The notes: generated by a model not told the origin, from the letters alone. A stretch of 64,000 bases of DNA from an uncultured Lachnospiraceae bacterium (GCA_902775895.1 CACYNO010000002.1:1-64000), one strand, 5' to 3'; shown: positions 1-9,842, numbered from the stretch's first letter. Numbers and translations: made by a program.

Positions 1-220
1 GGTTGTATCTCAAACCTTAAAAACGGATTATCCGTCAAAAACTGAAATTCTTATAAAGGAATTTTCAGGGTTGTTTTGCTTTCTGATTGTCAAAGATCTG
101 TGTGTCTCCCGCATGACCGTATGTCTTGCGTGCGACTTTGCTATATTATCACCACAGGAAAATAATGTCAAGCACTTTTTTAAAATTTTTTTAAAATTAT
201 TTTTTTAATCGAGTAGTAGC
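1..220. other. Non-coding left edge of window
   Basis: I see no gene here. Read on the minus strand, about positions 30-105 contain a stretch (ATCTTTGACAATCAGAAAGC) that resembles the spacer or leader sequences around rRNA operons in Clostridia. The rest, to about 210, is A/T-rich. The rRNA resemblance is from memory and weak; no rRNA gene itself lies in the window. Confidence 0.2.
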
Positions 221-245
221 AAAAAAAAACGGGGTTACCCCCGTG
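221..245 (-). terminator. Rho-independent terminator of the SPDTG surface protein
   Basis: Read on the minus strand, the stem ACGGGG/CCCCGT with a short GTAA loop is followed by nine T residues. It lies about 30 bp after the stop codon of the 274-1485 gene, so it is a standard intrinsic terminator for that single-gene transcript. Confidence 0.85.
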
Positions 246-273
246 TCACGCAACGTATCATATCATCACTTAC

Positions 274-1485
274 TTATTTGTACTGTTTCGTCCTGAGGTA
301 TACGATCACAACCGCGATCGCAGACGCCGAAGCGCAGACCAGTGTCTGCCAAAGAACCGAAAGATTGTTGTCTCCCGTGTCCGGAGATTCTTCGGATGTG
401 GGGCCTCCCGTTGAATTCTTCTTTGACGAGCTGCCGCCTCCTTTATCGGATGTATCGTCATTTCCGCCCTGTGCAGTGGCCTCTTCTTTTTTGGAAAAAG
501 TCTCTGTCTGCGTATGGGACGGGTCGTTTTTGCAGGTTCTCGTACGTTCGCCTTTCTCAGTCTCAGTTGCTTCCTTTGTGATCACCCATGCGTTCCAGTC
601 GTGTCCCGTTGCCTTGTCTGTCACATTTTTACGGGAAACCTCTTCTCCGCAGTTTGTACAATAAACAACTTCATCATGTGATCCGTCTTCTGTACAGGTG
701 GGAGCAACTGCATTTTCCGTAACCGGTGCAGCCTCGGCATGCGCCGGAGTGACTTCGGCATAGACCTGCATCCAGTTGTCTGAAACGGATTTTCCCGTAT
801 ATTCAGCACCGTTTATCGTAACGTTTACTTCCCTTGCAAAGCTGTATCCCTGCGGAGTCTGTACATTTACAAAAAGCCCGTACTTTTTTCCGCCTGTCAT
901 AGTTACGCCGTTTAACGCTTTGGGATCTCCCGCCGGCTCAAATCCGTCCATGTATCCGTCTATAAGAAGCTCACAATTACCGGAGGTTACCGTAACCTGC
1001 GGACTCTCCTTCTGGGTGGTGAAATCCCAGTACTGTCCGTTCCACTCGGTATCAACCTTCGTGCCGCAGGCTGGACGCGTTACATCTATCTTAACTTCTT
1101 TTACGCAGGTATTCCATTTTGCGTAAAAAACCGTGTCTTCCGTGATGACCTCTTTGAAATCATCCGCATAATAAAGAGGGTCGGTGCATCCGGCATCGCG
1201 GCAGTAAACATCCACGCTGTACTCATTATCACTCTCTATGACTCCTATATCTACCTTGCTCCAGAACTCCTGCTGACCGCCTTCCATGTTGTTGATGGCA
1301 TCCCAGATAGTCTCTCCCTCCGTAACATCCAGGGTGTAGATATTTTCGGGCCCGTGCCCGTTCCCCTTAAAGGTGACCGTATTCACCGTGCCCTCGGCAT
1401 ACGTCACCTGTCCGATCATCGGAACGATACTTATGGCTGTCAGTATCGCGGCCGGGACAGCGATGATCTTTTTCCCCTGCTTCAT
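274..1485 (-). CDS. Secreted, sortase-anchored surface protein with SPDTG sorting signal
   Basis: Encodes 403 residues. An N-terminal signal peptide (about residues 1-30, basic start then a hydrophobic run ending near TYAEG) predicts export. Residues 35-130 resemble the InlB/Listeria-Bacteroides repeat fold (VTFKGNG start, VFYAKWN end). A middle beta-rich segment is unknown to me. Around 255-330 is a cysteine-containing segment of the TCTEDGSHDEVVYCTNCG type, common in Clostridial surface proteins. The C-terminus is a cell-wall sorting signal: a Ser/Gly/Lys-rich spacer, SPDTG, a hydrophobic segment and a basic tail (RTKQYK). SPXTG rather than LPXTG is the kind of motif used by class B sortase in Clostridioides difficile, and a class B sortase is encoded at 22263-23033. 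It is a monocistronic gene, divergent from nagB, with its own terminator. Ligand and function are unknown. Confidence 0.8.
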   Translation of the reverse strand: MKQGKKIIAVPAAILTAISIVPMIGQVTYAEGTVNTVTFKGNGHGPENIYTLDVTEGETIWDAINNMEGGQQEFWSKVDIGVIESDNEYSVDVYCRDAGCTDPLYYADDFKEVITEDTVFYAKWNTCVKEVKIDVTRPACGTKVDTEWNGQYWDFTTQKESPQVTVTSGNCELLIDGYMDGFEPAGDPKALNGVTMTGGKKYGLFVNVQTPQGYSFAREVNVTINGAEYTGKSVSDNWMQVYAEVTPAHAEAAPVTENAVAPTCTEDGSHDEVVYCTNCGEEVSRKNVTDKATGHDWNAWVITKEATETEKGERTRTCKNDPSHTQTETFSKKEEATAQGGNDDTSDKGGGSSSKKNSTGGPTSEESPDTGDNNLSVLWQTLVCASASAIAVVIVYLRTKQYK

Positions 1486-1722
1486 ATCCTCTCCTCCTTT
1501 GTGTAATTACTTCCTTGACTGACTGATGCTATATAAAATGTATTATATATTTATATACATTATCTCATTTTCATTCTAAACCAAAATCAGATTAATTTCA
1601 ATAATAGTTTTTCGAGTGTCGTTGACATTTCCGACGCCCTTTTATAAAATATTTTTCGGAAAAATCGACTAAAACTATATATAAGATATTTTCACCACAT
1701 CCCGGAAAGGAAGGTTTTAAAA

Positions 1723-2448
1723 ATGAAAGTACTGATCGCAGAAGACGCAACTGATGCAGCCGTCAAAGCCGCTGATATCATGGAAAAGATAATAAGAGAA
1801 GAGCCAGGATGTACCATTGGTCTTGCTACCGGTTCTTCTCCCGTAGGTATGTATAAAGAACTCGCAAGAAGATGTAAAGAAGACGGGCTTGATTTTTCAA
1901 AGATACATTCCGTAAATCTTGATGAGTATGTGGGACTCGAAGGCACACATGAGCAAAGCTACAGATACTTTATGGACACGAATCTCTTTGACCATATTAA
2001 TATCGATAAGGCCAATACTTTCGTTGTAAAAGCTACCGGAGATATTGAAGCGAACTTAAAAGAATTCAATGATATCCTGGATAATACGGATATCAGGATA
2101 CAGCTTCTTGGCGTGGGTCCCGACGGACACCTGGGATTTAACGAACCCGGTGCTACTCTCTATGACGGGGCACATGAGGAAGAACTTGACGACTCCACTA
2201 TTGAAGCCAATAAGAGATTCTTTGATTCAAAAGAAGACGTTCCCACACGGGCTCTTACCATGGGCATGGGGAATATCATGCGTGCACAGTCGCTGCTTAT
2301 GATCATCGGAGGAAATAAGGAGACGGCAGCAAGAAAGCTTCTTATGGAAGACAAGATCGATCCTATGTGTCCTGCTACTTTTCTCAGGCTGCACAGGGAT
2401 GCGACGGTTATTATCGAGAAAGAGTTGGCAGAACGAATCGGATATTAA
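1723..2448 (+). CDS. nagB: Glucosamine-6-phosphate deaminase
   Basis: A cytosolic enzyme that converts glucosamine-6-phosphate to fructose-6-phosphate and ammonia, feeding amino sugars into glycolysis. The 241-residue length is normal for the Firmicute NagB family. Visible signatures are GLATGSSPVGMY (phosphate loop, about residues 33-44), NLDEYVGL (about 67-74) and GVGPDGHLGFNEPG (about 126-139). The ATG follows a GGAAAGGAAGG ribosome binding site. It stands alone (no nagA or PTS gene adjacent) and is divergent from the surface protein upstream. Long hairpin repeat A follows its stop codon. Confidence 0.95.
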   Translation: MKVLIAEDATDAAVKAADIMEKIIREEPGCTIGLATGSSPVGMYKELARRCKEDGLDFSKIHSVNLDEYVGLEGTHEQSYRYFMDTNLFDHINIDKANTFVVKATGDIEANLKEFNDILDNTDIRIQLLGVGPDGHLGFNEPGATLYDGAHEEELDDSTIEANKRFFDSKEDVPTRALTMGMGNIMRAQSLLMIIGGNKETAARKLLMEDKIDPMCPATFLRLHRDATVIIEKELAERIGY

Positions 2449-2487
2449 GAGCTGATTTAAATAATGCGGTTCTTTTGCCGTATTTTA

Positions 2488-2725
2488 AACAAAAACAGTT
2501 TCCGTGTTTGTCATTTCAAACTTTAGAAGACAACCCAAAAAAATAAGACCGATGATTCGTTATACGAGCAAAAAGCATCGGCTGCTCAACATCCATTGTA
2601 TGGTCAACAACCTTATTGCAGCTTTATGCTTTTTGTTCGTGTACATAACGAATCATCGGTCTTAAATTTTTTTAGGGTTGTATTCTAGGTTTTGAAAGGG
2701 CAAATCACGGAAACTGTTTGTTGTT
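2488..2725. repeat. Long hairpin repeat, family I, copy A
   Basis: An almost perfect foldback of about 238 bp: the two arms, about 100 bases each, pair from AACAGTTTCCGTG inward through GACCGATGATTCGTTAT to a GCTGC/GCAGC apex. It lies between nagB and the antiporter operon, which converge, so it may terminate both. The arms are not exact mirror images: the left has GTGTTTGTCATTT where the right (reverse complement) has GTGATTTGCCCTTT. The same arm-specific differences recur in the other copies (14864, 18257, 56609). Its inner stem is nearly identical to that of copy E at 61066. This region holds no gene. Confidence 0.85.
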
Positions 2726-2754
2726 ATTAAAATATGACAAAATAACTGTCCACT

Positions 2755-4752
2755 TCAACGCCACCCTGAAATAAACGATATTATGATAAAATACAACACC
2801 GCCACAACGCCGGCGCCGAACATTATCAGACTGTAAGAGATACCCTGGGGTATCTTGCTTTCTTTCTCTTCTTCGTTGAAGGTTCCGAACTCATTATTAA
2901 GCGGCGGCTGGAATCTCTCGGGCCTCTTCAGGAATATGATCTTGCCCACAAATGCCGTGAACCAGTCCACGATAGATGCCACCGATCTTGCAAAGAGTGC
3001 TCCGATAAAGGGAAGCACCGTAAGGAGTGCCGGTCTGTAAACTTTCTTTTCAAGATCAAGTTCCTCAGGCCACGCATTCACATAGGCCTTCTTTCCGTCT
3101 GACTGTTTTCTTAGCATTCCCAGTCTCACGATAACCAGATACGCTGCAACTCCTCCGCCCAGTGACTTTAAGGTTCCCGAGATATTTACCCAGGAGAAGT
3201 AATGTACCGCATGTTCCGGTGAATGGCCGTGGAGGAAATGCTGGGCCACATCAGCTATACCGTCCGCCGTGATATTCGGTATTGCACCGATAACGGGAAG
3301 GATGGCTGCAGATATGATGAGTATCACCGTGACGGGAACAGACATATAGTGCTTGTTTGCATCAAACTGTGCCTGCTTTGCCGGGTCATTGTTCTTTTCA
3401 ACGAATACCGCAAAGAAGAGCTTGAGCATATAACAACAGGTCATACCACCCGCAATGATAAAGAGCACTTCTATCGCCTTGAAACCGTAAGCCCATCCGG
3501 TGTGCTCGGCTATCTCTATATATTCCACTATTGACTCATGGATGAGAGTCTTGCTCACATATCCGTTCCAGAGGGGTACACCGATCACACCCAGTATGGC
3601 AAATCCCGTGGTAAACATAAGCGCCGGCTTCTTTCTTCCGAATCCCCTTATGTCATTTAAGTTGAAGCTCTTTAAGTTCATAAAGATAACAGCCGCTACC
3701 ATAAAGAGGGCAAGCTTTATAAGGGAATGGTTTACAAGATGTAAAATACTTCCTCTTACTGCCAGGGCGTTGTGGTGTCCGAGCACCGCCTGCATACCTA
3801 CGCCTACTATGATGAATCCTATCTGTGACATGGATGAGCAGGCAATGGTCTTTTTGAAATTGTCGGAGAGTATACCCATGATACCTCCAAGGAGCGCCGT
3901 AGCGATACCAAAGAGTGTCAGGGCAAGTCCCCATGAGAAATGATGCAAAAGTATCTGTCCAGTGATGACAAACATCCCGAAGATACCTGCTTTACTAAGT
4001 ATCGCTGAGAGCAGTGCCGTTCCCGGTTCCGGTGCCGCCGGGTATGACTGTGGCAGCCAGGTATGTAATGGGAACATTCCCGCCTTTACTCCGAATCCCA
4101 CAAGCACAAGGGCGCACGCCCACACAAGGGTAACCTCGCTTATGCCGGTGGACTCGATGGCAGGGATAAGGGCATCCATCTCAAGGGTGCCTAAGTTTGC
4201 CTGGAGCATGAAAAGACCCATGAGTGTGGCAAGTCCTCCGAATACCGCAAAGCCCACATAAGACTTGGAAGCATCTATCACGTCATCCGTCTCTTTATGG
4301 ATGACCAGTATATAAGATGTAAAGGACATCACCTCAAAGAAGATAAAGGTGGTATAAAGGTGGGATGAAAGGAATATTCCCATGGTCGCCCCTAAAGTCC
4401 AGAGCGCGAACATGTAATATCTGTTGCGGTTGCGGCTTTCCGTCTTTTTAAAATATTCTATTGAGATGATGGTGGTAAAGAACCATATGAATCCCGCAAG
4501 AATGGCCATTATGGTCCTGAAGCCGTCGCCTCTTAAATGCACTCCCAGCCCCGCGAAAGCATGCCAGTGGAAATCATTGGTATCACTCGCAGAGGCTATT
4601 AGGAAGATCGCTGCCGCAAGCTCTGCCGCAGTCACGACGATCACGAAAATGTCCCTTGCCCGCTTGGAGTTTCTTCCGATCAGATAACTCACAAGTCCCG
4701 CCGCAAATGGGAAGAACACAAGGAACATAAGCAGTCCGTTTCCTTCAAGCAT
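2755..4752 (-). CDS. NuoL/MrpA-type proton-conducting membrane subunit
   Basis: A 665-residue polytopic membrane protein of the antiporter-like family (proton_antipo_M: NuoL, MrpA, MbhH). It forms an ion channel module of a multisubunit cation/proton antiporter or respiratory complex in the cytoplasmic membrane. Visible are many hydrophobic helices, the channel signature HTWLPQSYPAAPEPGTALLS (about residues 225-245), conserved lysines in the helices, and a C-terminal extension to one last helix as in NuoL. It is the last gene of a ten-gene minus-strand operon with about 30 bp to the upstream gene. The extra MbhD/MbhE domains of a true full-length MrpA are absent here and encoded separately upstream, so the organisation is closer to Mbh-type operons. 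Which ion it moves cannot be read from the sequence. Confidence 0.85.
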   Translation of the reverse strand: MLEGNGLLMFLVFFPFAAGLVSYLIGRNSKRARDIFVIVVTAAELAAAIFLIASASDTNDFHWHAFAGLGVHLRGDGFRTIMAILAGFIWFFTTIISIEYFKKTESRNRNRYYMFALWTLGATMGIFLSSHLYTTFIFFEVMSFTSYILVIHKETDDVIDASKSYVGFAVFGGLATLMGLFMLQANLGTLEMDALIPAIESTGISEVTLVWACALVLVGFGVKAGMFPLHTWLPQSYPAAPEPGTALLSAILSKAGIFGMFVITGQILLHHFSWGLALTLFGIATALLGGIMGILSDNFKKTIACSSMSQIGFIIVGVGMQAVLGHHNALAVRGSILHLVNHSLIKLALFMVAAVIFMNLKSFNLNDIRGFGRKKPALMFTTGFAILGVIGVPLWNGYVSKTLIHESIVEYIEIAEHTGWAYGFKAIEVLFIIAGGMTCCYMLKLFFAVFVEKNNDPAKQAQFDANKHYMSVPVTVILIISAAILPVIGAIPNITADGIADVAQHFLHGHSPEHAVHYFSWVNISGTLKSLGGGVAAYLVIVRLGMLRKQSDGKKAYVNAWPEELDLEKKVYRPALLTVLPFIGALFARSVASIVDWFTAFVGKIIFLKRPERFQPPLNNEFGTFNEEEKESKIPQGISYSLIMFGAGVVAVLYFIIISFISGWR

Positions 4753-4784
4753 TCTTTATACCTCCTTTCTTTTCTTAATGATAT

Positions 4785-6263
4785 TTAAAACAATCCCGCC
4801 GCGATACTTTGGAAAACATCTATAAACGGCGTCGGAAAGATTCCGAATATTATTGAAAATGCCGTAAGCCCCAGCATAGGCACGGTCATGAGACCGTTGG
4901 GGTCTTTTACGTCTTTGTTTAACTCTGCCACGTCTATATCTTTACGCGGGAAGTAAGCTTTTATTATTATCTCAAACAGGTAGAGAGTGGTAAGCACCGC
5001 AGAGGCTATAAGAGCCACGATACCTGCAACTGCCACGGGATCCCCGCAGTCCACCGCCGCCTTTGATATCAGCCATTTACTGGTGATACCCATAAGAGGC
5101 GGTATACCGATAAGACCCATGGAGCATATGGTAAATGCCGCCATGGTAAGGGGCATGGACTTTCCGAATCCCTCTAACTGGTCCACATATTCCCTGCCTG
5201 TCTTGTAGATGATGGCACCGGCAACAAAGAACAGCGTGATCTTGAGTACCGAATGGAAAAGCATATGGGTAAGTCCCCCCACAAGACCTTCCGGTGTCAT
5301 TATCATAAGTGAAAACAACATATATGAAAGGTTACTTACCGTAGAGTAAGCAAGCCTTCGCTTGATATGATTCTCCCTGAGGGCCATGGATGAACCGAAC
5401 ACTATGGTCACTATGGCCGCTATCATTGCAACGTACTGCGCCCATGTACCTCTAAGTATATCCGTCCCGAAACTGTAATATGTCACTCTTGATATGGCAA
5501 ATATTCCGGCATTTACCACGGCAACCGCATGAAGCAGGGCTGACACGGGAGTCGGTGCAACACCGGCGCTTGGGAGCCAGTTAAAGAACGGGAATATAGC
5601 TGCCTTTACACCGAATCCGAAGAATGCACATATGAATCCGATCTGTAAGAGAACTTCATGTCCCGCGACAGCCGCCTGATCCGTAAGGATGCCTCCGTAT
5701 ACGAAATCAAGGGATACGCCGAAGTTCATAAGGAGCATAATGGCTATAAATCCGAAGGATGCTCCCGTTATGGAAAATGCCACATACTTCTTACCTGCTG
5801 ACGATGCTCTCTGGTCCATGGCATGCATAACCAAAGGCAATGTCGCCATGGTAAGGAGCTCATAGAAAAGGTACATGGTGATAAGGTTTGCGGAAAAAGC
5901 TATACCGCACACTACTCCGAAGGACATGGTAAAGAAGGAGAAGAACTTGTTTTCCTTACCTTCGTGTTTCATGTACTCAAAGGAGTAAAAGGTAGCCACT
6001 ACCCACAGTATGGATACGATCATGCCGAATACCGTGGAGAGTCCGTCAACTTTAAAGGTAATGCTGATGGTATCGGTAAAACGAACCAGTGTAAACTCTC
6101 TTGCAGGAACAGTGAACATAAAAACTATAGACATGATCATATTGGCAATGCACACGCTTGCCACATAGATCTGTCTTTTACCGCGTTCTTTGAAATTCAG
6201 CGCAAGAAGCGCAAGCCCCATGGCTATTGGAAAGAATATTGGTATTATAAGAAGAAAAGACAT
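4785..6263 (-). CDS. MrpD/NuoN-type proton-conducting membrane subunit
   Basis: A 492-residue hydrophobic protein with about 14 predicted helices, of the NuoM/NuoN/MrpD antiporter family. The channel signature is present in modified form (FNWLPSAGVAPTPVSALLHA, about residues 223-242), followed by conserved GKAAIFPF-like and helix-borne lysines. It is one of four paralogous channel subunits encoded in this operon; the neighbours at 2755, 6296 and 7795 are the others. Typical Mrp operons have two, MrpA and MrpD. The gene sits about 30 bp from each neighbour in an unbroken minus-strand run, so it is almost certainly co-transcribed and part of the same membrane complex. Confidence 0.85.
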   Translation of the reverse strand: MSFLLIIPIFFPIAMGLALLALNFKERGKRQIYVASVCIANMIMSIVFMFTVPAREFTLVRFTDTISITFKVDGLSTVFGMIVSILWVVATFYSFEYMKHEGKENKFFSFFTMSFGVVCGIAFSANLITMYLFYELLTMATLPLVMHAMDQRASSAGKKYVAFSITGASFGFIAIMLLMNFGVSLDFVYGGILTDQAAVAGHEVLLQIGFICAFFGFGVKAAIFPFFNWLPSAGVAPTPVSALLHAVAVVNAGIFAISRVTYYSFGTDILRGTWAQYVAMIAAIVTIVFGSSMALRENHIKRRLAYSTVSNLSYMLFSLMIMTPEGLVGGLTHMLFHSVLKITLFFVAGAIIYKTGREYVDQLEGFGKSMPLTMAAFTICSMGLIGIPPLMGITSKWLISKAAVDCGDPVAVAGIVALIASAVLTTLYLFEIIIKAYFPRKDIDVAELNKDVKDPNGLMTVPMLGLTAFSIIFGIFPTPFIDVFQSIAAGLF

Positions 6264-6295
6264 ATGTATTTACTCCTTTAAATAAAGTTAATATG

Positions 6296-7777
6296 TTACA
6301 TACCCGCAAAAACGGTTGTGGATATCTGGTCTATAGCCGCGGTAAGGGGTGTGGGAATAATACCCAGACCCAGGACCGCAACACTGAGTATGATAAGAGG
6401 AACCGTCATAAGCTTGCTCGGCTCCTTTTTCTCAAGACCTTTATAGTCAAAATCCTTACCCGGGAAGAATCCCTCCTGGATAATGGGCAGGACATAGCCT
6501 GCGGTAAGAAGCGCCGATACCAAAAGAGTTGCCGCTCCCAAATATCCCAAAAAGCCGAAGCCTCCGGAAAGCGCACCTGTCGCCAGATACCATTTACTGA
6601 AATATCCTCCCGTCGGAGGAATACCTATAAGGGAAAGAGACGCCAGGGTAAAGCACCACATCACTATAGGCATCTGCTTTCCTATACCCCTAAGCTCGTA
6701 CACATAGGTCTTATGTGTCTTATAAATGATGGCACCTGCCGACAGGAACATGATATTCTTTGCCACTGCATGGAATATTACCTGAAGCAGTGCACCAAGA
6801 AGCCCCTGAGGTGTAAACAGGAACAGTCCGAAAAGCACATATGAAACCTGGCTGACCGTTGAGAATGCAAGTCTCTTTTTAAAGAGCTTCTCCTTGAAAG
6901 CCAGCATGGATCCCATAAATACCGTACATATGGCAAGAGACATAAGCACCGTCTGAACCCATGTCCCAGACAGGAAGTCGATACCTACCATGTAGTAGCA
7001 GACCCTGATGATACCAAGCACACCTGCTTTAGTAATAAGACCCGACAACACGGCGGATGCAGGTGCCGGAGCAACGGGATGTGCCGTGGGAAGCCATGCC
7101 TGCAAAGGAAGCATACCCGCTTTACAGCCGAATCCGATGACCATGATCAGAGTGACCACAAGCACCCAGTTCTCATGACCTGCCACAAGTGACATATCAA
7201 GATTCCCTCCGGAGGTAAATCCGATATGTCCTTTGGTGTAATAATTCAGGAAAAACAATCCGAAAAGTCCCAGGCCTGCACCGAATACCGAGTATCCCAG
7301 ATACTTCATCCCGGCCTTCATGGAATCTTTTGTCCTGGAATGGATAACCAGAGGTACCGTTATCAGAGACATAAACTCAAAAAACATATAGAAGGTAATG
7401 AGATTACTCGAGTAGCAGATACCCATAATAGTACCTATGGTCATGGTATAAAACCCGAGAAACTTGGATTCATCCCCTTCGTGGGTGATATATTCGTACG
7501 CAAAAAATGCTACCAGAACCCAGATGGAAGCTATCAGGCAGGCAAAGAATTTGGACATGCCGTCCTGATGGAAACTCACCACCATAGTGTCTGCTATATT
7601 CCATACCTCAAGCTCAGCGTCAGGTATAAATGCAAGTCCGTAAACAACGGCAGCGTTGATAATAACTATGACCGATACGAAGGTACGCATCGTTTTTCTA
7701 TTTTCCATGGGAAAAACAGCAAGTCCCGCAAATACCGGAAACAATATCGGTATGAGCAGTAATATACCTATCATCAA
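6296..7777 (-). CDS. MrpD/NuoM-type proton-conducting membrane subunit
   Basis: A 493-residue polytopic membrane protein of the MrpD/NuoM family. The family signature QAWLPTAHPVAPAPASAVLS (about residues 227-246) is well conserved, as are the GCKAGMLPLQ lysine helix and a conserved glutamate-bearing helix in the N-terminal half (YMFFEFMSLI). It is the closest of the four paralogues to a standard MrpD. It lies 17 bp downstream of the 548-residue subunit and about 30 bp upstream of the 492-residue subunit. It is likely to form one of the proton-translocating half-channel modules of the complex. Confidence 0.85.
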   Translation of the reverse strand: MMIGILLLIPILFPVFAGLAVFPMENRKTMRTFVSVIVIINAAVVYGLAFIPDAELEVWNIADTMVVSFHQDGMSKFFACLIASIWVLVAFFAYEYITHEGDESKFLGFYTMTIGTIMGICYSSNLITFYMFFEFMSLITVPLVIHSRTKDSMKAGMKYLGYSVFGAGLGLFGLFFLNYYTKGHIGFTSGGNLDMSLVAGHENWVLVVTLIMVIGFGCKAGMLPLQAWLPTAHPVAPAPASAVLSGLITKAGVLGIIRVCYYMVGIDFLSGTWVQTVLMSLAICTVFMGSMLAFKEKLFKKRLAFSTVSQVSYVLFGLFLFTPQGLLGALLQVIFHAVAKNIMFLSAGAIIYKTHKTYVYELRGIGKQMPIVMWCFTLASLSLIGIPPTGGYFSKWYLATGALSGGFGFLGYLGAATLLVSALLTAGYVLPIIQEGFFPGKDFDYKGLEKKEPSKLMTVPLIILSVAVLGLGIIPTPLTAAIDQISTTVFAGM

Positions 7778-7794
7778 CTTTCACCTCAACTTTC

Positions 7795-9441
7795 TTATAA
7801 AAGATCTATACCCTGACTGAGTATATTCATAATGGGTATAAAAAAGATACCCAAACCAAAATTACATGCTATAAATGCCACCATGGACAACCGGAAGCTG
7901 AATCCTGCTTTCGGCACCTCGTGGTGTGCATCTTCGAAGGCTGCTGCCGCCACGTCGGTCACCGGCTCTTCATGTACTGCATGTCCGTGAGAGTCATCAT
8001 AGACGCCGGTCTCTTCATGTCCGGTATCTTCGTGTCCGTGACCTTGTCCGGTCTCTTCATGTCCGTGGCCGTGGGCTTCATCCTTCATCCTCCAGATATT
8101 TATACATACCGGAAGATAGTAAAGGGCGTTCAGTGCCGTACTTACAGCCAATGCCACAAGCACCACCGGCAGCCTGAAATAATCGGACTGAATGGCCGCC
8201 GTTGAAAAATAAAGCTTTGACGGAAATCCCGCAAAAAGAGGGATACCTATCATGGAGAGTGCACCTATCACAAAGGCAACACCCGCCAGCTTGTTTTTGT
8301 GGGCCGCGCCTTTAAGGTCCTTAAACTCATAGCTGTGATGGGACACGTTCGCCAGTGCTCCCGCAGCAAGGAAGAGCATGGGCTTGGTCACGGCGTGGGA
8401 GAGGATATGGAAACATGCGGCAAGGACTCCAATCTCAGAATTCAGTCCCAGTCCCATGAAGATATATCCGATCTGCGCCACGGATGAGTAAGCCGTCATC
8501 CTCTTAATGTGTCTCTCCCGGAGAGCTTTCACGGAACCCATGATCATGGCAAGCACGCCTAACACCAAAAGCGCATCCGTGATATGAAGCTGCGCCAGTA
8601 GTTCCGGTGAATAAACGCGGAACATCATCTTTATATAAAGGATGATATATCCTTTAAGCACCAGTCCCGAAAGGATGGCTGATGATGAAGTGGTAGCCGA
8701 ACCGTGGGCATTTGGCAGCCACGAGTGGAAAGGATACAACGCACTCTTTACGCACAGTCCCAATGTAGTGACCGCAAATACAACCGTAAGCGGCATGACA
8801 TATTGCCCCGTTGCAGCCATTTCCATAATGACCTCATGAAGACTTTCCATAAGGAGATGTCCGGTAATGTTATACAAAAGAGCTATACCCATAAGGAAAA
8901 GACCCGACCCCAGAAGACTCATTATGAGATACCTTATGGTGGCGACTATTGTCTCTCCCCCCTCCTTTGCCATGACTATGGCGCAGGCTGCAAGGGTATT
9001 TATCTCAATGAACACGTATGCCGTGAACATGTCGTTGGTATATATAAGGGCTATCATGGAGCAAAGCAGCAGGTTCATCATAAGGAAATAAAGATACTGC
9101 TTCTTCTTTGGTACATCCTCAAAGATGTTCCCCAGACCTCCAAGGACCGAAAAGCCCATAACTATACAAAACATGGTAGCCATAAGGGCTTCCAGCGGAC
9201 CGCCCCTGATCTCGTTACCCCATGGCGCGGGCCAGTGACCCATCATATAGGTGAAACTCTCACCCGTACTAACCAGGTAACACAGCAAAATGAAGTTCAT
9301 CACTCCTGTTGCTATTATTACCCCCATATTAATTTTTTGAGCAACTTTTCCGTTTCTGAAAAAAGGCAGACACATCCCGCCCACAAGGGTGAGGATTATG
9401 CTAAAGAAAGGGAAGTTGTACACAAAAGGCATCTCATGCAT
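7795..9441 (-). CDS. MrpD-like proton-conducting subunit with a histidine-rich insert
   Basis: A 548-residue member of the NuoM/MrpD channel family (signature HSWLPNAHGSATTSSSAILS, about residues 226-245). It differs from its paralogues in a soluble insert at about residues 450-505 that carries around eleven histidines, mostly in HGH/HEE/HGHE repeats, before the last membrane segment (FRLSMVAFIACNFGLGIFF). Such a stretch could bind divalent metal or act as a pH-sensitive loop; this is inference. Its ATG overlaps the last codons of the MrpC-like gene by 8 bp, so the two are translationally coupled. Confidence 0.85.
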   Translation of the reverse strand: MHEMPFVYNFPFFSIILTLVGGMCLPFFRNGKVAQKINMGVIIATGVMNFILLCYLVSTGESFTYMMGHWPAPWGNEIRGGPLEALMATMFCIVMGFSVLGGLGNIFEDVPKKKQYLYFLMMNLLLCSMIALIYTNDMFTAYVFIEINTLAACAIVMAKEGGETIVATIRYLIMSLLGSGLFLMGIALLYNITGHLLMESLHEVIMEMAATGQYVMPLTVVFAVTTLGLCVKSALYPFHSWLPNAHGSATTSSSAILSGLVLKGYIILYIKMMFRVYSPELLAQLHITDALLVLGVLAMIMGSVKALRERHIKRMTAYSSVAQIGYIFMGLGLNSEIGVLAACFHILSHAVTKPMLFLAAGALANVSHHSYEFKDLKGAAHKNKLAGVAFVIGALSMIGIPLFAGFPSKLYFSTAAIQSDYFRLPVVLVALAVSTALNALYYLPVCINIWRMKDEAHGHGHEETGQGHGHEDTGHEETGVYDDSHGHAVHEEPVTDVAAAAFEDAHHEVPKAGFSFRLSMVAFIACNFGLGIFFIPIMNILSQGIDLL

Positions 9442-9841
9442 CTTCTCTTTCCTCCAAAGCCTTCTTTTTCTCTTTTTCCTGCTTTGCCTTAAGCAGGATC
9501 TCGTCTAAGTTTAAAGTATGGTACTTCTTGTGGAGCATCTGGATCAGTGCAAGGGAAAATGCCGTTACACTGACGGATACCACAATACCCGTAAGTACGA
9601 GACCCGCAGGAATGGGGTTTATATACTCTTCAACGCTTGCCTCTAAGTTGTCCCCCATGATAGGCGCAACCCTTCCCGTGATAAAACCTCTCTGGGCAAG
9701 GAAAAGATATACTGCCGTGTCCATGATATTCAGACCAACGGCTTTCTTTATCAGATTGTTATGAAGGAGCAGCCCCATGAATCCCACTCCAAAAAGGATC
9801 ATAGCTGCTATCTCATAAAAATGGTTTAAGAAAAAACCCAT
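9434..9841 (-). CDS. mrpC: MrpC/MnhC-type (NuoK-like) antiporter subunit
   Basis: A small NuoK-family membrane subunit of 135 residues with three hydrophobic helices and the motif VGLNIMDTAVYLFL typical of MnhC/MrpC. I chose the ATG at 9841 because it follows a clear AAAGGAG 9 bases upstream and starts one base after the stop of the preceding gene; a longer reading from 9880 would put 13 odd residues (VSIPYSRKERYK) in front. The C-terminal tail is charged (KQEKEKKKALEERED). It belongs to the Mrp-like operon and in the family packs against the MrpD channel subunits. Confidence 0.88.
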   Translation of the reverse strand: MGFFLNHFYEIAAMILFGVGFMGLLLHNNLIKKAVGLNIMDTAVYLFLAQRGFITGRVAPIMGDNLEASVEEYINPIPAGLVLTGIVVSVSVTAFSLALIQMLHKKYHTLNLDEILLKAKQEKEKKKALEEREDA

Positions 9842-9842
9842 C

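Noticed and set aside
2488-2725. Retron msr-msd or CRISPR-like element
   Set aside because: The hairpin structure recalls msr-msd, but there is no reverse transcriptase near any copy, and no regularly spaced direct repeats are present in the window.
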